Positions 15,920 through 25,044 of a DNA stretch of 64,000 nucleotides are shown here, piece after piece. Position numbers and translations under genes: made by a program. The stretch is from CAIWHR01 sp963823215 (GTDB lineage: Bacteria > Pseudomonadota > Gammaproteobacteria > Burkholderiales > Casimicrobiaceae). The stretch lies in assembly GCA_963823215.1 (NCBI GenBank), contig CAWGKT010000015.1, forward strand, positions 62,001 to 126,000, read 5' to 3'. How positions within the stretch are numbered: the stretch's first letter is position 1; every line of letters begins with the position of its first letter. The notes under the pieces are model-generated. The model made no database searches. It was not told the DNA's origin and saw only the letters and a program-made list of their open reading frames with translations.

Positions 15920-17235
15920 GAATTGCTCCTGTTGAAAGTCGAAACATTGCCTCTGCGTAGTCGCCACTCTCGATTCCGGCGGTGGCGACCACGCCACCCC
16001 ACCACCGTTTGCTCAACGCGCGCGAATTCGTGCTTGAGCGCTCCGCCGACGAATGAATCACGGCGGGGCCCTGATTTCCGTTGCCGCCTGTCCTATGGGA
16101 CCCATCACCACATGTCGTGCGGCGACGTTATGTCCGGCTTTGGGAGGCGCATTCGGCGTCCAGGGACTCAGCAGACGCCACGAAAAACGCCAAGGCCTCA
16201 CCGGGCGGCGTCGCGCCTCGCCGATGCGGAAACGAGCGCGTCGATCGACATGGGTGCAGCAATGCGCCGGCCGCGAGCGCCATTCCCCGATCGTCCAGAT
16301 GGCGGTGAAGTCCGCGTTCACGTCTGACCTGCACCAGGTACTGGCAAAGGCATGCGTTCCCCCGACGACGGCGACCTTCTTCCGCGTCAACTTGCATCCC
16401 GCCGACATCGATTCGATTGCACCGAGCTGTATGCCGCAGGATGTTCGCTGGAGCATTAGCAAGTTCCGCGCCGAACGAAATTTGCCAATTCCTTTCAGGG
16501 CGTTGCAATGGGAATCTGCTGCAATCGAGCATGTCCCTGGAATCATCTGTAAGATTTTTCGACGCGCGCGCGTCGTCGAGAATATTCACCTGGCATAACG
16601 CCCCGCCGGATTTGCCGGTGGTTGGACCCGCGAACATTCGCGTGTCGTTCGAATGCGAACGTCGCGGTGACGCGACCGCGGGCCAAACGCGTCCGCTCGC
16701 GCGCACCAGTGTTGACGCAACCACGTACCCCAAAACGCCGACCCGCCATCGATCGGAATGCTGAATGACACTTTCGATTTCACTCGCAGCAACGGCTCAC
16801 GCGACCCGTACGCCCCAGTCGTCACCGATCCCGGTTCAGTCTTTCGGCGCGGGCCTGCGTCGTCCGACAGCGGGGTCCTGACGGCATTGGTCGGAGCGCA
16901 CTCGAAGTCCGACCCGGATCGGGAACAGGCACGTGACGCTCGTTTTTCTGTATGCCAATAGCATCGTTCACGTGCCTGATCGAACGCTTGGCAGTGTAAA
17001 ATTTTTCGTCACTGTTGCGACCTGCCCATGCGCGTCGATGAGCATGCAATGCCGATAACAACGTCATCGCATCGCCGTCGTTTCGTTGCGCGACGCCGGG
17101 TGCCATTGCAGGAAGTTCGCTTCCGTAGCACGATGATAAAATGGGATCATGATGCGCCGATCGCAGAGGGAATTTCGTTTCGTTTCCTACGAACGTTCCA
17201 ACGGCACGTCGCTCGCACCCGGACCGCAAACAATC
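15920..17235. other. 1.3-kb stretch without a convincing gene
   Basis: Between the divergent Gly-rich and protease genes. Open frames here have no recognisable protein features. It holds a perfect 11-bp inverted repeat at 16926-16978 and AT-richer sequence around 16985-17010. An in-frame extension of the protease (from 17149) also falls here. Confidence 0.5.
16926..16978. repeat. Perfect 11-bp inverted repeat
   Basis: CAGGCACGTGA (16926-16936) and TCACGTGCCTG (16968-16978) are exact reverse complements 31 bp apart. A T-run (gtttttctg) sits between them and aaaattttt follows at about 16998. It may be a hairpin or a paired regulator site upstream of the secreted protease gene. Confidence 0.65.
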
Positions 17236-19980
17236 ATGATGCCTTTGCTGCGGGGTCTGCTCGTGCCCGCGATGTTCGCGACGAATGTCGCGGCGCAGTT
17301 GTCGGTGCCACCCGCGTTTCTCCCGCGCGCAGCGTCGCCGGAGGCTCGTCCCGTCGCCACCACGCGATTGCCCGCGGCCGCACCCGCGCGCACGATAACC
17401 CTGACTCCTCCGACGGCCGCCGAGCACGCCACGCTGAAAGTGGCGCCCGCGAGCGTCCGGGGCCAAACGCTCAAGGACACCAGGCGTCGCGGTCTGGGAG
17501 TTGGATTCCCTCGTGCCGTTCCGGCATCGGATGGCGTGGTGCGCCTGGCCGACCTGCGCTGGAGCCGCGTTGCGGACGGGGCGCTGGCAGCGCGCGTTAC
17601 GCTGACGTCGCCTGGCGCCGTTGCGATCCGATTCGAACTGGCGTTGAAGGGCGTGCCGGATGCTCTCAAAGTGCGCTTCACCGGGTCACGAAGCGAAGCA
17701 CTGGTCTTCGGGCCTTATCCTGCGGCGGATATCGTGCGCGACGCAGTGTTCTGGTCACCGGTTCTCGAAGGCGAAACCGGGACGATCGAGCTCGAATTGC
17801 CGGCGACCGCCGAGGTCGGCAACGCGACGCTCGAGATTCCGATGATCTCGCACCTGGGCGCCCCGGGCGAGCATCCCAGGGCGCTGGATTCCCACATTGG
17901 CCAGGCGGAAGCGTGCCAGACGGATGTCGCCTGCCTTGCGCCGACGCTCCAGCAGCAGCTCACCACGGCGACCAATGCGGTAGCGCGGATCTTCGTCACC
18001 GTGAAAGGCGTAACGATGATCTGTTCGGGGACTCTCCTCAACGATGCGCAGGGCTCGTTCACTCCGTACTTCCTGACGACGAATCACTGCGTCGACGACA
18101 TTGACGACCCCGCGTCCTCGAAGGGCGTTCCAGCTGCCGCAGCAGCTTCGGTGAACACGTACTGGTTCTTCCAGGCGGCCACCTGCGGCAGCCAGGCCCA
18201 GCCCAACTATGTACTGATCGCAGGCGGAGCGAAGCTGCTTGCGCGCAGCGCCGACTACGATTGGTCGCTGCTGCGGTTGAACACCACGCCGCCGGCAGGC
18301 GCCACTTACGCGGCGTGGAATGCGTCCGGTCCGCTGCCTACGGGCACAAACGTTGCCGCGATCCATCATCCAAGTGGCGATCTCAAGAAGGTGGCACAGG
18401 GAAACGTGTTTGGCTACAGGCCCTATCCGGACGGCAGCAGCTTCATCGAGTCGCAATGGACGTCGGGCGCCACCGAGTCGGGTAGCAGCGGTGGCGGATT
18501 GTTCGTCCTGAATCCGGCGATCGGCGCTTTCGAGCTTCGAGGCGCACTCGTCGGGGGAAATTCGTCGTGCGCGTTTCAACAGGGTATCGACGAGTTTTCG
18601 CGCTTCGACATCACGTTCCCGCTGATCCAGCAGTACCTGGCAAGGGACGCGTCAAATCCGTACAAGCTCGCCCCGGTCGTGGAATTCTTCAATGCGGTCA
18701 AGAACGACTACCTGATCACGGCCGATCCCCTCGAGATCGACGCACTGGACGGCGGCACGCCGCAGGGCTGGGTGCGGACGGGCTTTCGCTTTCTCGCGTT
18801 CACGGATCCATCGGTCGCCCCGGCGAGCGCCCATCCGGTGTGCCGGTTCTACGTGCCGCCGGGGCTCGGCGACACCCATTTCCTTTCCGCCTCTCCGCAG
18901 GAATGCGCCGACACCCTTGCGCGCCATGGGGGCGCGTGGAATTACGAGAACGCGGCAGCGTTCTATGTTGCGTTGCCCGACGCCGCCAGCGGGACATGCC
19001 CGGCGAGCACTTACGCCGTCTACCGGTTCGTCAACGACGCGGATCCGCCGCGTCGCCGCTACACCAGGGAAGTCGTCCTTCGCGACGCGATCATAGAGGG
19101 CGGCGGATGGACGCAGGAGGGCTTTGGCCGCGCGCCCGATCGGGCAGTGATGTGCGTACCGTCGGGTGGTGCCCCGGCGATCGTGCCCCCGTCCGCGACG
19201 GCGAGCTACGAAGGGATGTGGTGGGCCGCTCCGTCGGGTTCCGAGTCCGGATGGGGGCTCAACGCGATCCATCAGGGCGACATCATTTTCGCGACCTGGT
19301 TCACCTACGACGGCGCCGGTAAAGCTTGGTGGCTTACGATGACTGCGAACAAGACGTCATCAAACAGTTATTCCGGGTTGCTCTCCGAGTCGAGCGGACC
19401 TCCCTTCAATGCCGTGCCGTTCGACCCGGACCGCGTGACGCGAACCACCGTGGGCGCCGCCACGTTGACGTTCACCGGGTTGAATACCGGGACGTTCACG
19501 TATGCCGTCGGCGGAGTCGCGCAAACCAAGGCGATCACGCGACAGGCGTTCGGGCCGGTTCCGACCTGCACCTTCACGGCGCAGCCGCCCTTCACATCGG
19601 CGACGAATTTTCAGAATCTGTGGTGGGTTGCCGACGGGGCCGAATCGGGCTGGGGCCTCACCGTGACGCATCAAGGTGACACGATCTTCGCAGTCTGGTT
19701 TACCTACGGCCCGGACGGCGCGCCGCTTTGGCTTTCGGCCACGGCAGCGAAGTCGGGGGCCGGCGTGTACAGCGGGACGCTGGACCGGACGACCGGGCCG
19801 GCGTTCAGCGCCGTGCCGTTCAACCCGGCCAACGTCGTGCGAACCCCCGTGGGTACCATGACTTTGACCTTCGCCAACGGAAACGCGGGGCTACTCGCCT
19901 ACTCCGTGGACGGCGTCGCCCAGTCGAAGGCCATAACACGGATGCTGTTTGCACCGCCCGCCGGAACGCTGTGCATCTGA
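17236..19980 (+). CDS. Secreted trypsin-like serine protease with DUF5648 and two C-terminal Trp-rich repeats
   Basis: A large secreted protease, about 914 residues from the ATG at 17236 (MMPLLRGLLVPAMFATNVAA is a signal peptide; the frame is open back to 17149). The catalytic triad is visible: His in TTNHCVDD (about 282), Asp in ADYDWSLLRLN (about 340) and Ser in SGSSGGGLF (about 417), as in lysyl-endopeptidase-like S1 enzymes. Residues about 475-635 match DUF5648 (VEFFNAVKNDYLIT, VCRFYVPPG, AVYRFVND). Two C-terminal copies of a domain, SGWGLNAIHQGDIIFATWF and SGWGLTVTHQGDTIFAVWF, follow. These tail domains probably bind a surface or polymer. No protease inhibitor gene is nearby. Confidence 0.87.
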   Translation: MMPLLRGLLVPAMFATNVAAQLSVPPAFLPRAASPEARPVATTRLPAAAPARTITLTPPTAAEHATLKVAPASVRGQTLKDTRRRGLGVGFPRAVPASDGVVRLADLRWSRVADGALAARVTLTSPGAVAIRFELALKGVPDALKVRFTGSRSEALVFGPYPAADIVRDAVFWSPVLEGETGTIELELPATAEVGNATLEIPMISHLGAPGEHPRALDSHIGQAEACQTDVACLAPTLQQQLTTATNAVARIFVTVKGVTMICSGTLLNDAQGSFTPYFLTTNHCVDDIDDPASSKGVPAAAAASVNTYWFFQAATCGSQAQPNYVLIAGGAKLLARSADYDWSLLRLNTTPPAGATYAAWNASGPLPTGTNVAAIHHPSGDLKKVAQGNVFGYRPYPDGSSFIESQWTSGATESGSSGGGLFVLNPAIGAFELRGALVGGNSSCAFQQGIDEFSRFDITFPLIQQYLARDASNPYKLAPVVEFFNAVKNDYLITADPLEIDALDGGTPQGWVRTGFRFLAFTDPSVAPASAHPVCRFYVPPGLGDTHFLSASPQECADTLARHGGAWNYENAAAFYVALPDAASGTCPASTYAVYRFVNDADPPRRRYTREVVLRDAIIEGGGWTQEGFGRAPDRAVMCVPSGGAPAIVPPSATASYEGMWWAAPSGSESGWGLNAIHQGDIIFATWFTYDGAGKAWWLTMTANKTSSNSYSGLLSESSGPPFNAVPFDPDRVTRTTVGAATLTFTGLNTGTFTYAVGGVAQTKAITRQAFGPVPTCTFTAQPPFTSATNFQNLWWVADGAESGWGLTVTHQGDTIFAVWFTYGPDGAPLWLSATAAKSGAGVYSGTLDRTTGPAFSAVPFNPANVVRTPVGTMTLTFANGNAGLLAYSVDGVAQSKAITRMLFAPPAGTLCI

Positions 19981-20018
19981 TCGACGACGCGACGATCGCT
20001 CTGCTCCTGCGCTGTGCT

Positions 20019-21113
20019 TCACCCGAGACGCATCCGCCGATGCTCCATGATCGCGAGGTACACGCCGCTCGTGGCGATGATGCATATGCCGAGCACCGAC
20101 CAGAGATCCGGCAGTTGACCGAAGATCACGTACCCATAGGCCACGGCCCAGATCATCTGCACGTAGGTGAACGGCGCCAGCAGCGACGCAGGCGCGAGGA
20201 CGTACGCGGCAATCACGAACCAGTGGCCCAGTCCCGCAAACACACCGAGTAGCAACAGCAGACCACCGTCATTCAGCGTGAATCGGATCTGGTCCCACTC
20301 CCACGGCAATGCCGCGGTGAGCACCACCGTACCCACCACGGCGCTGTAGAAGAGCGTCGTGTAGACGTCGTCGTCGAGCAGCTTGCGCGTCAGCATGTTG
20401 TAGAACGCGTTGAACAGCGCCGCCCCCAGCAACAGCAGCGTAGCCGGATGGAACACTGCCGATCCCGGACGCAGGAGAATGAGAACTCCGACGAAACCCA
20501 TGATCGACGCGACCCAACGGGCTGGGGTCGGCTTCTCTCCGAGAAGCGGTCCGGAAAGCATGACGATGAGCATCGGCGCCAGGAACAGGATCGCCGATCC
20601 TTCGGCGAGCGGGAGATAGCGCAGGCCGCCGAAGAAGCAGACCGTTGCTCCCAGCAGCATCGTCGACCGCAGCAGTTGCAGCCGCACTTTGCGCGTCCGC
20701 CAGAAGACATTTCCGCCACGATGCCATGCGATCGGCGCGACAACCAGCATTTGACCGACATAGCGGGCCCACACGACGAGAAACAGCGAATGGTCCTGGA
20801 CAAGGTACTTTGCCGCGGTGTCGAGTGAGGTCAGGCAGAGGCCCGCAAGCAGGAACACAGGTAGCGCCCGCCACGCCTCGAAGTCCTGCAGCGCTCTAAC
20901 CACGCGCTGGATCGGCGGTCCGAGATGGAAGTCCACGGCCGAGGTTTCGCGCACGCCGTCGTCCGCAATCCTCAACGTACTGAACCGCCGGTCCTGGTAC
21001 AGGGTTTCGTTTCCGGCGTCCGGCCACGCCGGATCGCTGGGCCGCGGGTCCTCCGGCCCGCGCACCGATTCCTCGGAACGCTGTCCCGTGCGTTTCGGAA
21101 GGCGCAAATTCAT
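20019..21113 (-). CDS. DMT superfamily exporter (EamA family)
   Basis: Inner-membrane drug/metabolite transporter with two EamA halves. After an N-terminal hydrophilic extension of about 75 residues, ten hydrophobic segments can be traced, starting ALPVFLLAGLCLTSLDTAAKY and ending LWSVLGICIIATSGVYLAIM. Typical marks are GEKPTPARWVASIMGFVGV at the end of the first half and FTYVQMIWAVAYGYVIFGQ in the second. Start taken at the ATG at 21113 (MNLRLPKRTGQRS); a longer frame to 21224 looks random. The unusually long cytoplasmic N-terminus leaves some doubt about the start. Substrate unknown. Confidence 0.85.
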   Translation of the reverse strand: MNLRLPKRTGQRSEESVRGPEDPRPSDPAWPDAGNETLYQDRRFSTLRIADDGVRETSAVDFHLGPPIQRVVRALQDFEAWRALPVFLLAGLCLTSLDTAAKYLVQDHSLFLVVWARYVGQMLVVAPIAWHRGGNVFWRTRKVRLQLLRSTMLLGATVCFFGGLRYLPLAEGSAILFLAPMLIVMLSGPLLGEKPTPARWVASIMGFVGVLILLRPGSAVFHPATLLLLGAALFNAFYNMLTRKLLDDDVYTTLFYSAVVGTVVLTAALPWEWDQIRFTLNDGGLLLLLGVFAGLGHWFVIAAYVLAPASLLAPFTYVQMIWAVAYGYVIFGQLPDLWSVLGICIIATSGVYLAIMEHRRMRLG

Positions 21114-21756
21114 CACGATAGAAATTCGCCGGGTCAGGTCAGCTCTGCCGATCCGCGTCGTGGGGGCACGGTACGCAGAAATGGCATTTCGCAACGCTGC
21201 TTGCGGGCCACGATGCTGCCGCAAGACATGCAGGACGCAACGACCGCACCGGATCCCCTGCGCGAGACACCTTCACTCTTGAAGACGTTCGACACCACAC
21301 GAGTTCTTTTTCCCGATGAAGTGTAGCACTTGCGCCCGAACGCGCGGGTTGGCAGTGTTGGCTCCGATGCCCGGTACACGCCGAGGGAGGTAGGGAACTT
21401 GTACCGAACAGCGACGGGGGCGCACCCTGGCTGCGAGCGCGATGTCCGCTCGGCGAAGGTTCCCTCGCCGCGCTGCGACGTAGGCATGGCCGGAACGGCG
21501 CAAAGGCCGACGCTGTAAGCCACAATTGGCATCCGAACCCGCATTCCCCGCTCTGCATCTCCCGTGCCCGGGCTTCAGCATCACCCGCAGGCACTCGCTT
21601 TTAGTTTCGTTTGTCGACAGAATGAATGCGCAACCGCCGCGCCCCATGGCGGTTGGTCCCAGCGCATCTCCGCGCTGGCAACGAGCGCCGGGCCGGCGAA
21701 TGGGCGATCGGGCGATGGGCGCCGACGCGCCAATGCGACCATGACGGGAGACAGGC
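21114..21756. other. 643-bp stretch without a convincing gene
   Basis: Between the divergent DMT and Sel1 genes. Open frames on both strands have no coding look and no recognisable motifs. It must contain both promoters; none was identified with confidence. Confidence 0.4.
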
Positions 21757-23025
21757 ATGATGCCACGCGAGCGCTTCAACCCGACCTTTCCGCCGCTCCG
21801 CATCGTGCTGGCCGACACGAACGAGGCCGACGCGCAATTCAGGCTCGGCCTGATGTACGAAACTGGACGAGGCGCTCCGCACGACTGCGCCGCGGCGATG
21901 CAGTGGTATCGCAAGGCCGCCGATCAAGGCCATGCCGGCGCCAAGTACGGTCTGGCGCGCATGCATATCCTGGGTCACGGCGTCCCGGCAGACGACGGCG
22001 TGGCGGCCGCGTGGTTCCGCGATGCGGCCGAACAGGGCTTCGTCCGCGCCCAATTCAATCTGGGGCGCATGCATGCCCGCGGTCAGGGTGTCGCGCAGGA
22101 CTTTGTCGAGGCAGCGAAGTGGTATCGCCTGGCTGCAGAGCAGGGTAGCGCCTACGCCTGGAACAATCTTGGGGTCATCTACATGAACGGCCAGGGCGTC
22201 ACCAAGGACGCCGTGGAGGCGGTGAGGTGCTTCCGCGCGGCGGCCGAACTGGGCAATGCCGCGGCCCAACTGAACCTCGGCCGCATGTACGACACCGGCC
22301 GCGGCGTTGCACTGGACCTTGCGGAGGCGATGAAATGGTATCGCAGTGCTGCCGACCAAGGCATCGCGCGCGCCCAGTTCAACGTCGGACGCTTCTACCG
22401 CCAGGGGCGGGGCGTTTCGGTGGACAATGCCGAGGCGATCAAGTGGTTCCGGTTGGCGGCTGACCACGGCGACGACAAGGCGCAGTTCACCCTGGGCCTC
22501 GCCTACGATTGCGGCCTTGGCGTGCCTCCGGACCCCAAAAAGGCGATGAAGTGGTATCGTAAGGCGGCGGACGCGGGGAATCACGATGCGCAGAACAACC
22601 TGGGCCGCATGCACGAGGACGGGCGATTCGCGCCGCAGGACTTTGCCGAGGCCGCAAACTGGTTCCGCAAGGCGGCTGACCAGAACAACGCGGCTGCGCA
22701 GTTCAATCTCGGCCGCATGTACGAAAACGGCCGCGGAGTGACGCAGGACTATGCCATGGCGATCCGGTGGTATTACAAGGCATCCGAGCACGGCGACCCC
22801 GCCGCTCAATTCAACCTCGGAACGCTCATCGGCGGCGGTCGTGGCGTGACTGCGGACTTCGTCGAAGCCCACAAATGGTTGACGCTTGCGTCGTTCCACT
22901 TTCCGGCATCGGAGACGGAACGGCGCCGCCGAGCCGTCCGGAATCGCGACCTGCTCGTATCCAGGATGACTTCGGCACAGATCGCGGAAGCGCAGGAACG
23001 GGTAAGGAAATGGAAGGCAACCTGA
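21757..23025 (+). CDS. Sel1-like repeat protein (first of a tandem pair)
   Basis: A 422-residue protein of about eleven Sel1-like 36-residue repeats (AQFNLGRMYENGRGV-type cores). It starts at 21757 after GGAGACAGGC. There is no evident signal peptide (MMPRERFNPTFPPLRIVLAD), so it is probably cytoplasmic, unlike the Sel1 protein at 9.4 kb. The C-terminal block (FVEAHKWLTLASFHFPASE, then MTSAQIAEAQERVRKWKA) matches the ends of the other two Sel1 proteins, showing shared ancestry. Its stop overlaps the start of the next Sel1 gene by 16 nt. Likely a scaffold for protein contacts; partners unknown. Confidence 0.9.
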   Translation: MMPRERFNPTFPPLRIVLADTNEADAQFRLGLMYETGRGAPHDCAAAMQWYRKAADQGHAGAKYGLARMHILGHGVPADDGVAAAWFRDAAEQGFVRAQFNLGRMHARGQGVAQDFVEAAKWYRLAAEQGSAYAWNNLGVIYMNGQGVTKDAVEAVRCFRAAAELGNAAAQLNLGRMYDTGRGVALDLAEAMKWYRSAADQGIARAQFNVGRFYRQGRGVSVDNAEAIKWFRLAADHGDDKAQFTLGLAYDCGLGVPPDPKKAMKWYRKAADAGNHDAQNNLGRMHEDGRFAPQDFAEAANWFRKAADQNNAAAQFNLGRMYENGRGVTQDYAMAIRWYYKASEHGDPAAQFNLGTLIGGGRGVTADFVEAHKWLTLASFHFPASETERRRRAVRNRDLLVSRMTSAQIAEAQERVRKWKAT

Positions 23026-24359
23026 CAAGCGGCAACGTCGGGGGGCAGCTATCAGCGGCCGCCATGGGTGACGATTGGACTGCCGCGATGGCAGCGTACG
23101 GTCGCGGCGATCACGCGACCGAGTTGCAGATACTTCGCAATCTGGCCGAGGACGGCGACGTCCGCGCCCTGGACAACCTGGGCATCATGTACGAAAGCGG
23201 TCGGGGCGTCCGCCAGGACTTTGCGGCGGCAATGGCCTGCTACCGGAAGGCCGCCGAATGCAATGACGCCGCAGCCCAGTTCAACCTGGGCAACATGTGC
23301 CACCATGGTCGCGGCGGGCCGCCGAATCTCGTCGAGGCTGCCACGTGGTATCGCCGATCCGCCGAACAGGGCAACGCGCTGGCGCAGAACAACTTGGCCG
23401 TCCTGTACGAAAACGGTCACGGCGTACCGCGGAACCATGCTGAGGCGTTCAAGTGGTACTTCAGGGCCGCCGAGCAGAACAACGTATCCGCCCAGTACAA
23501 CCTCGGCGTCGTTTACGAGAGCGGACTTGGCGTTCCACAGGATTACGCCGCCGCCATGCGGTGGTATCGCAAGGCCGCCTACCAGGGCAACGCGGCGGCC
23601 CAATTCAACGTCGGCACCATGTACTACTGCGCGCGGGGCGTGCCGCAGAATTTTCTCGAAGCAGCGAAGTGGTACCGCAAGGCCGCGGAACTGGGCAACG
23701 CCTACGCGCAGAACAACCTCGCGGTCATGTTTGAGGACGGCCAGGGTGTGCCGACGGATTACGGGGAGGCCATGAAGTGGTATGAAAAGGCCGCCAATCA
23801 GGGTAACGCCGCGGCCCAGTTCAACATTGCCCTCAAGTACGACATCGGCCAGGGCATGCCGCAGGATTTCGTTGCGGCGTTGATGTGGTATCGGAGGGCG
23901 GCGAAACAGGGCGATGCCAAAGCCCAGAACAACCTCGGCCGAATGTACGAAGACGGCCGCGGCGTGCCCCAGGACTTTGAGGAGGCGGTGAAGTGGTTCC
24001 GTCTCGCCGCCGACCAGGGCGTGGCTGCGGTTCAATTCAACCTCGGCCGCGCCTACGAGATCGGCCGTGGCGTGCCGCAGAATTGCGAGGAGGCGGTCAA
24101 GTGGTACCGCAAGGCCGCCGACCAGGGCGACGCCACCGCGCAGTTCAACCTCGGCGTCATGTATTTTCATGGCCGTGGCGTGTCGCGGGATCTTGTCGAA
24201 TCACACAAGTGGTTCGAACTCGCAGCCACCCGCTTCCCGTCGACGATGGCAGAGAACATTCAGCGCGCCCTCAACAACTGTCAATTGGTGGCCGCCAGGC
24301 TGACGCCGTCGCAGATCGCGGAGGCGCACAAGTTGGTGAGCGCCTGGAAGCCCAGGTGA
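23010..24359 (+). CDS. Sel1-like repeat protein (second of a tandem pair)
   Basis: About 449 residues of Sel1-like repeats (roughly eleven), closely like the preceding gene. The ATG at 23010 (MEGNLTSGNVGGQLSAAAMG) overlaps the end of the upstream gene and has AAGGA close by. An internal ATG at 23064 is an alternative. The frame is open further upstream to 22767 but that part is the shadow of the first gene. No signal peptide. The C-terminal end LTPSQIAEAHKLVSAWKPR matches the family terminal block. Tandem duplication followed by divergence is the simplest origin. Confidence 0.88.
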   Translation: MEGNLTSGNVGGQLSAAAMGDDWTAAMAAYGRGDHATELQILRNLAEDGDVRALDNLGIMYESGRGVRQDFAAAMACYRKAAECNDAAAQFNLGNMCHHGRGGPPNLVEAATWYRRSAEQGNALAQNNLAVLYENGHGVPRNHAEAFKWYFRAAEQNNVSAQYNLGVVYESGLGVPQDYAAAMRWYRKAAYQGNAAAQFNVGTMYYCARGVPQNFLEAAKWYRKAAELGNAYAQNNLAVMFEDGQGVPTDYGEAMKWYEKAANQGNAAAQFNIALKYDIGQGMPQDFVAALMWYRRAAKQGDAKAQNNLGRMYEDGRGVPQDFEEAVKWFRLAADQGVAAVQFNLGRAYEIGRGVPQNCEEAVKWYRKAADQGDATAQFNLGVMYFHGRGVSRDLVESHKWFELAATRFPSTMAENIQRALNNCQLVAARLTPSQIAEAHKLVSAWKPR

Positions 24360-24422
24360 CGGCCGGCGTGGCCGACCTCGCCGCGGGACTCGCGGCTGGC
24401 ATCTACTGATCGCGCGTGCCGG

Positions 24423-24935
24423 TCAGGCGCGCGTCACGATCGGCTGCAGGCGCGCGACGAGGCCGGCGGCCGATGCCTCGATGAGATCGAGGACGCGATC
24501 GAAGCCCTCGGGCCCGCCGAAATACGGATCGGGTATCTCGCGCATCTGCGTCTGCGGCGCAAACTCGAGCAGCAGCCCGAGGTGACCTTCGAAATCCGGA
24601 GGCTTCATCGCGGAGAGCGCCCGCAGATTCGCCTCGTCCATGCCGAGAATCCATCCGAACCGGGTGAAGTCCGCCGGCTCGACTTGCCGTCCGCGCAAGG
24701 CGGTGAGGTCGTACCCGCGCCGGCGCGCCGCCTGGATCGCGCGGCGATCGGGCGGCGCGCCGATGTGCCAGTTGCCCAGTCCCGCGGAGTCCGTCCGGAC
24801 GCGACCCGCGAGCCCGGCACGCTCGAGGGCAACGCGGAACACGCCCTCCGCGGTCGGCGAGCGGCAGATGTTGCCGAGGCAAACAAATAGCACGCAAATC
24901 TCAGCGCCTGCCCCAGTTTTGCCATTGGGGATCAT
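24423..24935 (-). CDS. Low-molecular-weight protein-tyrosine phosphatase
   Basis: Class II protein-tyrosine phosphatase of about 170 residues. Start at the ATG at 24935 (AGGAAG precedes it). The P-loop VCLGNICRSP (C19, R25) near the N-terminus is the C-x5-R signature. The general-acid Asp lies in IPDPYFGG near residue 136. It is not next to a capsule or tyrosine-kinase gene, so it is probably a housekeeping LMW-PTP of the YfkJ kind, not a Wzb partner. It lies convergent to the Sel1 pair. Domain complete. Confidence 0.9.
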   Translation of the reverse strand: MIPNGKTGAGAEICVLFVCLGNICRSPTAEGVFRVALERAGLAGRVRTDSAGLGNWHIGAPPDRRAIQAARRRGYDLTALRGRQVEPADFTRFGWILGMDEANLRALSAMKPPDFEGHLGLLLEFAPQTQMREIPDPYFGGPEGFDRVLDLIEASAAGLVARLQPIVTRA

Positions 24936-25044
24936 CTTCCTGGATTTCCTGTCGGCCCCCGTCGTTCCCCATGCTTTGCCGACGCAACCGTAAACGGGCG
25001 CCACCGGCAGCCCCCATGGTCCAAAGCCAGGTCGGCCGACCGCA

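Noticed and set aside
14613..15935. A 440-codon Pro/Val-rich plus-strand frame opposite the Gly-rich gene
   Set aside because: It is the complement of Gly/Ala/Thr codons; the minus strand has a signal peptide and ribosome site, the plus strand does not.
16053..16733. Several 160-200-codon frames in the gap before the protease gene
   Set aside because: They overlap on both strands, lack signal, domain or good start sites, and look like random GC-rich frames.
21134..21594. Minus-strand open frames of 136 and 151 codons upstream of the Sel1 pair
   Set aside because: They have no ribosome site, no recognisable motif and overlap each other in different frames.
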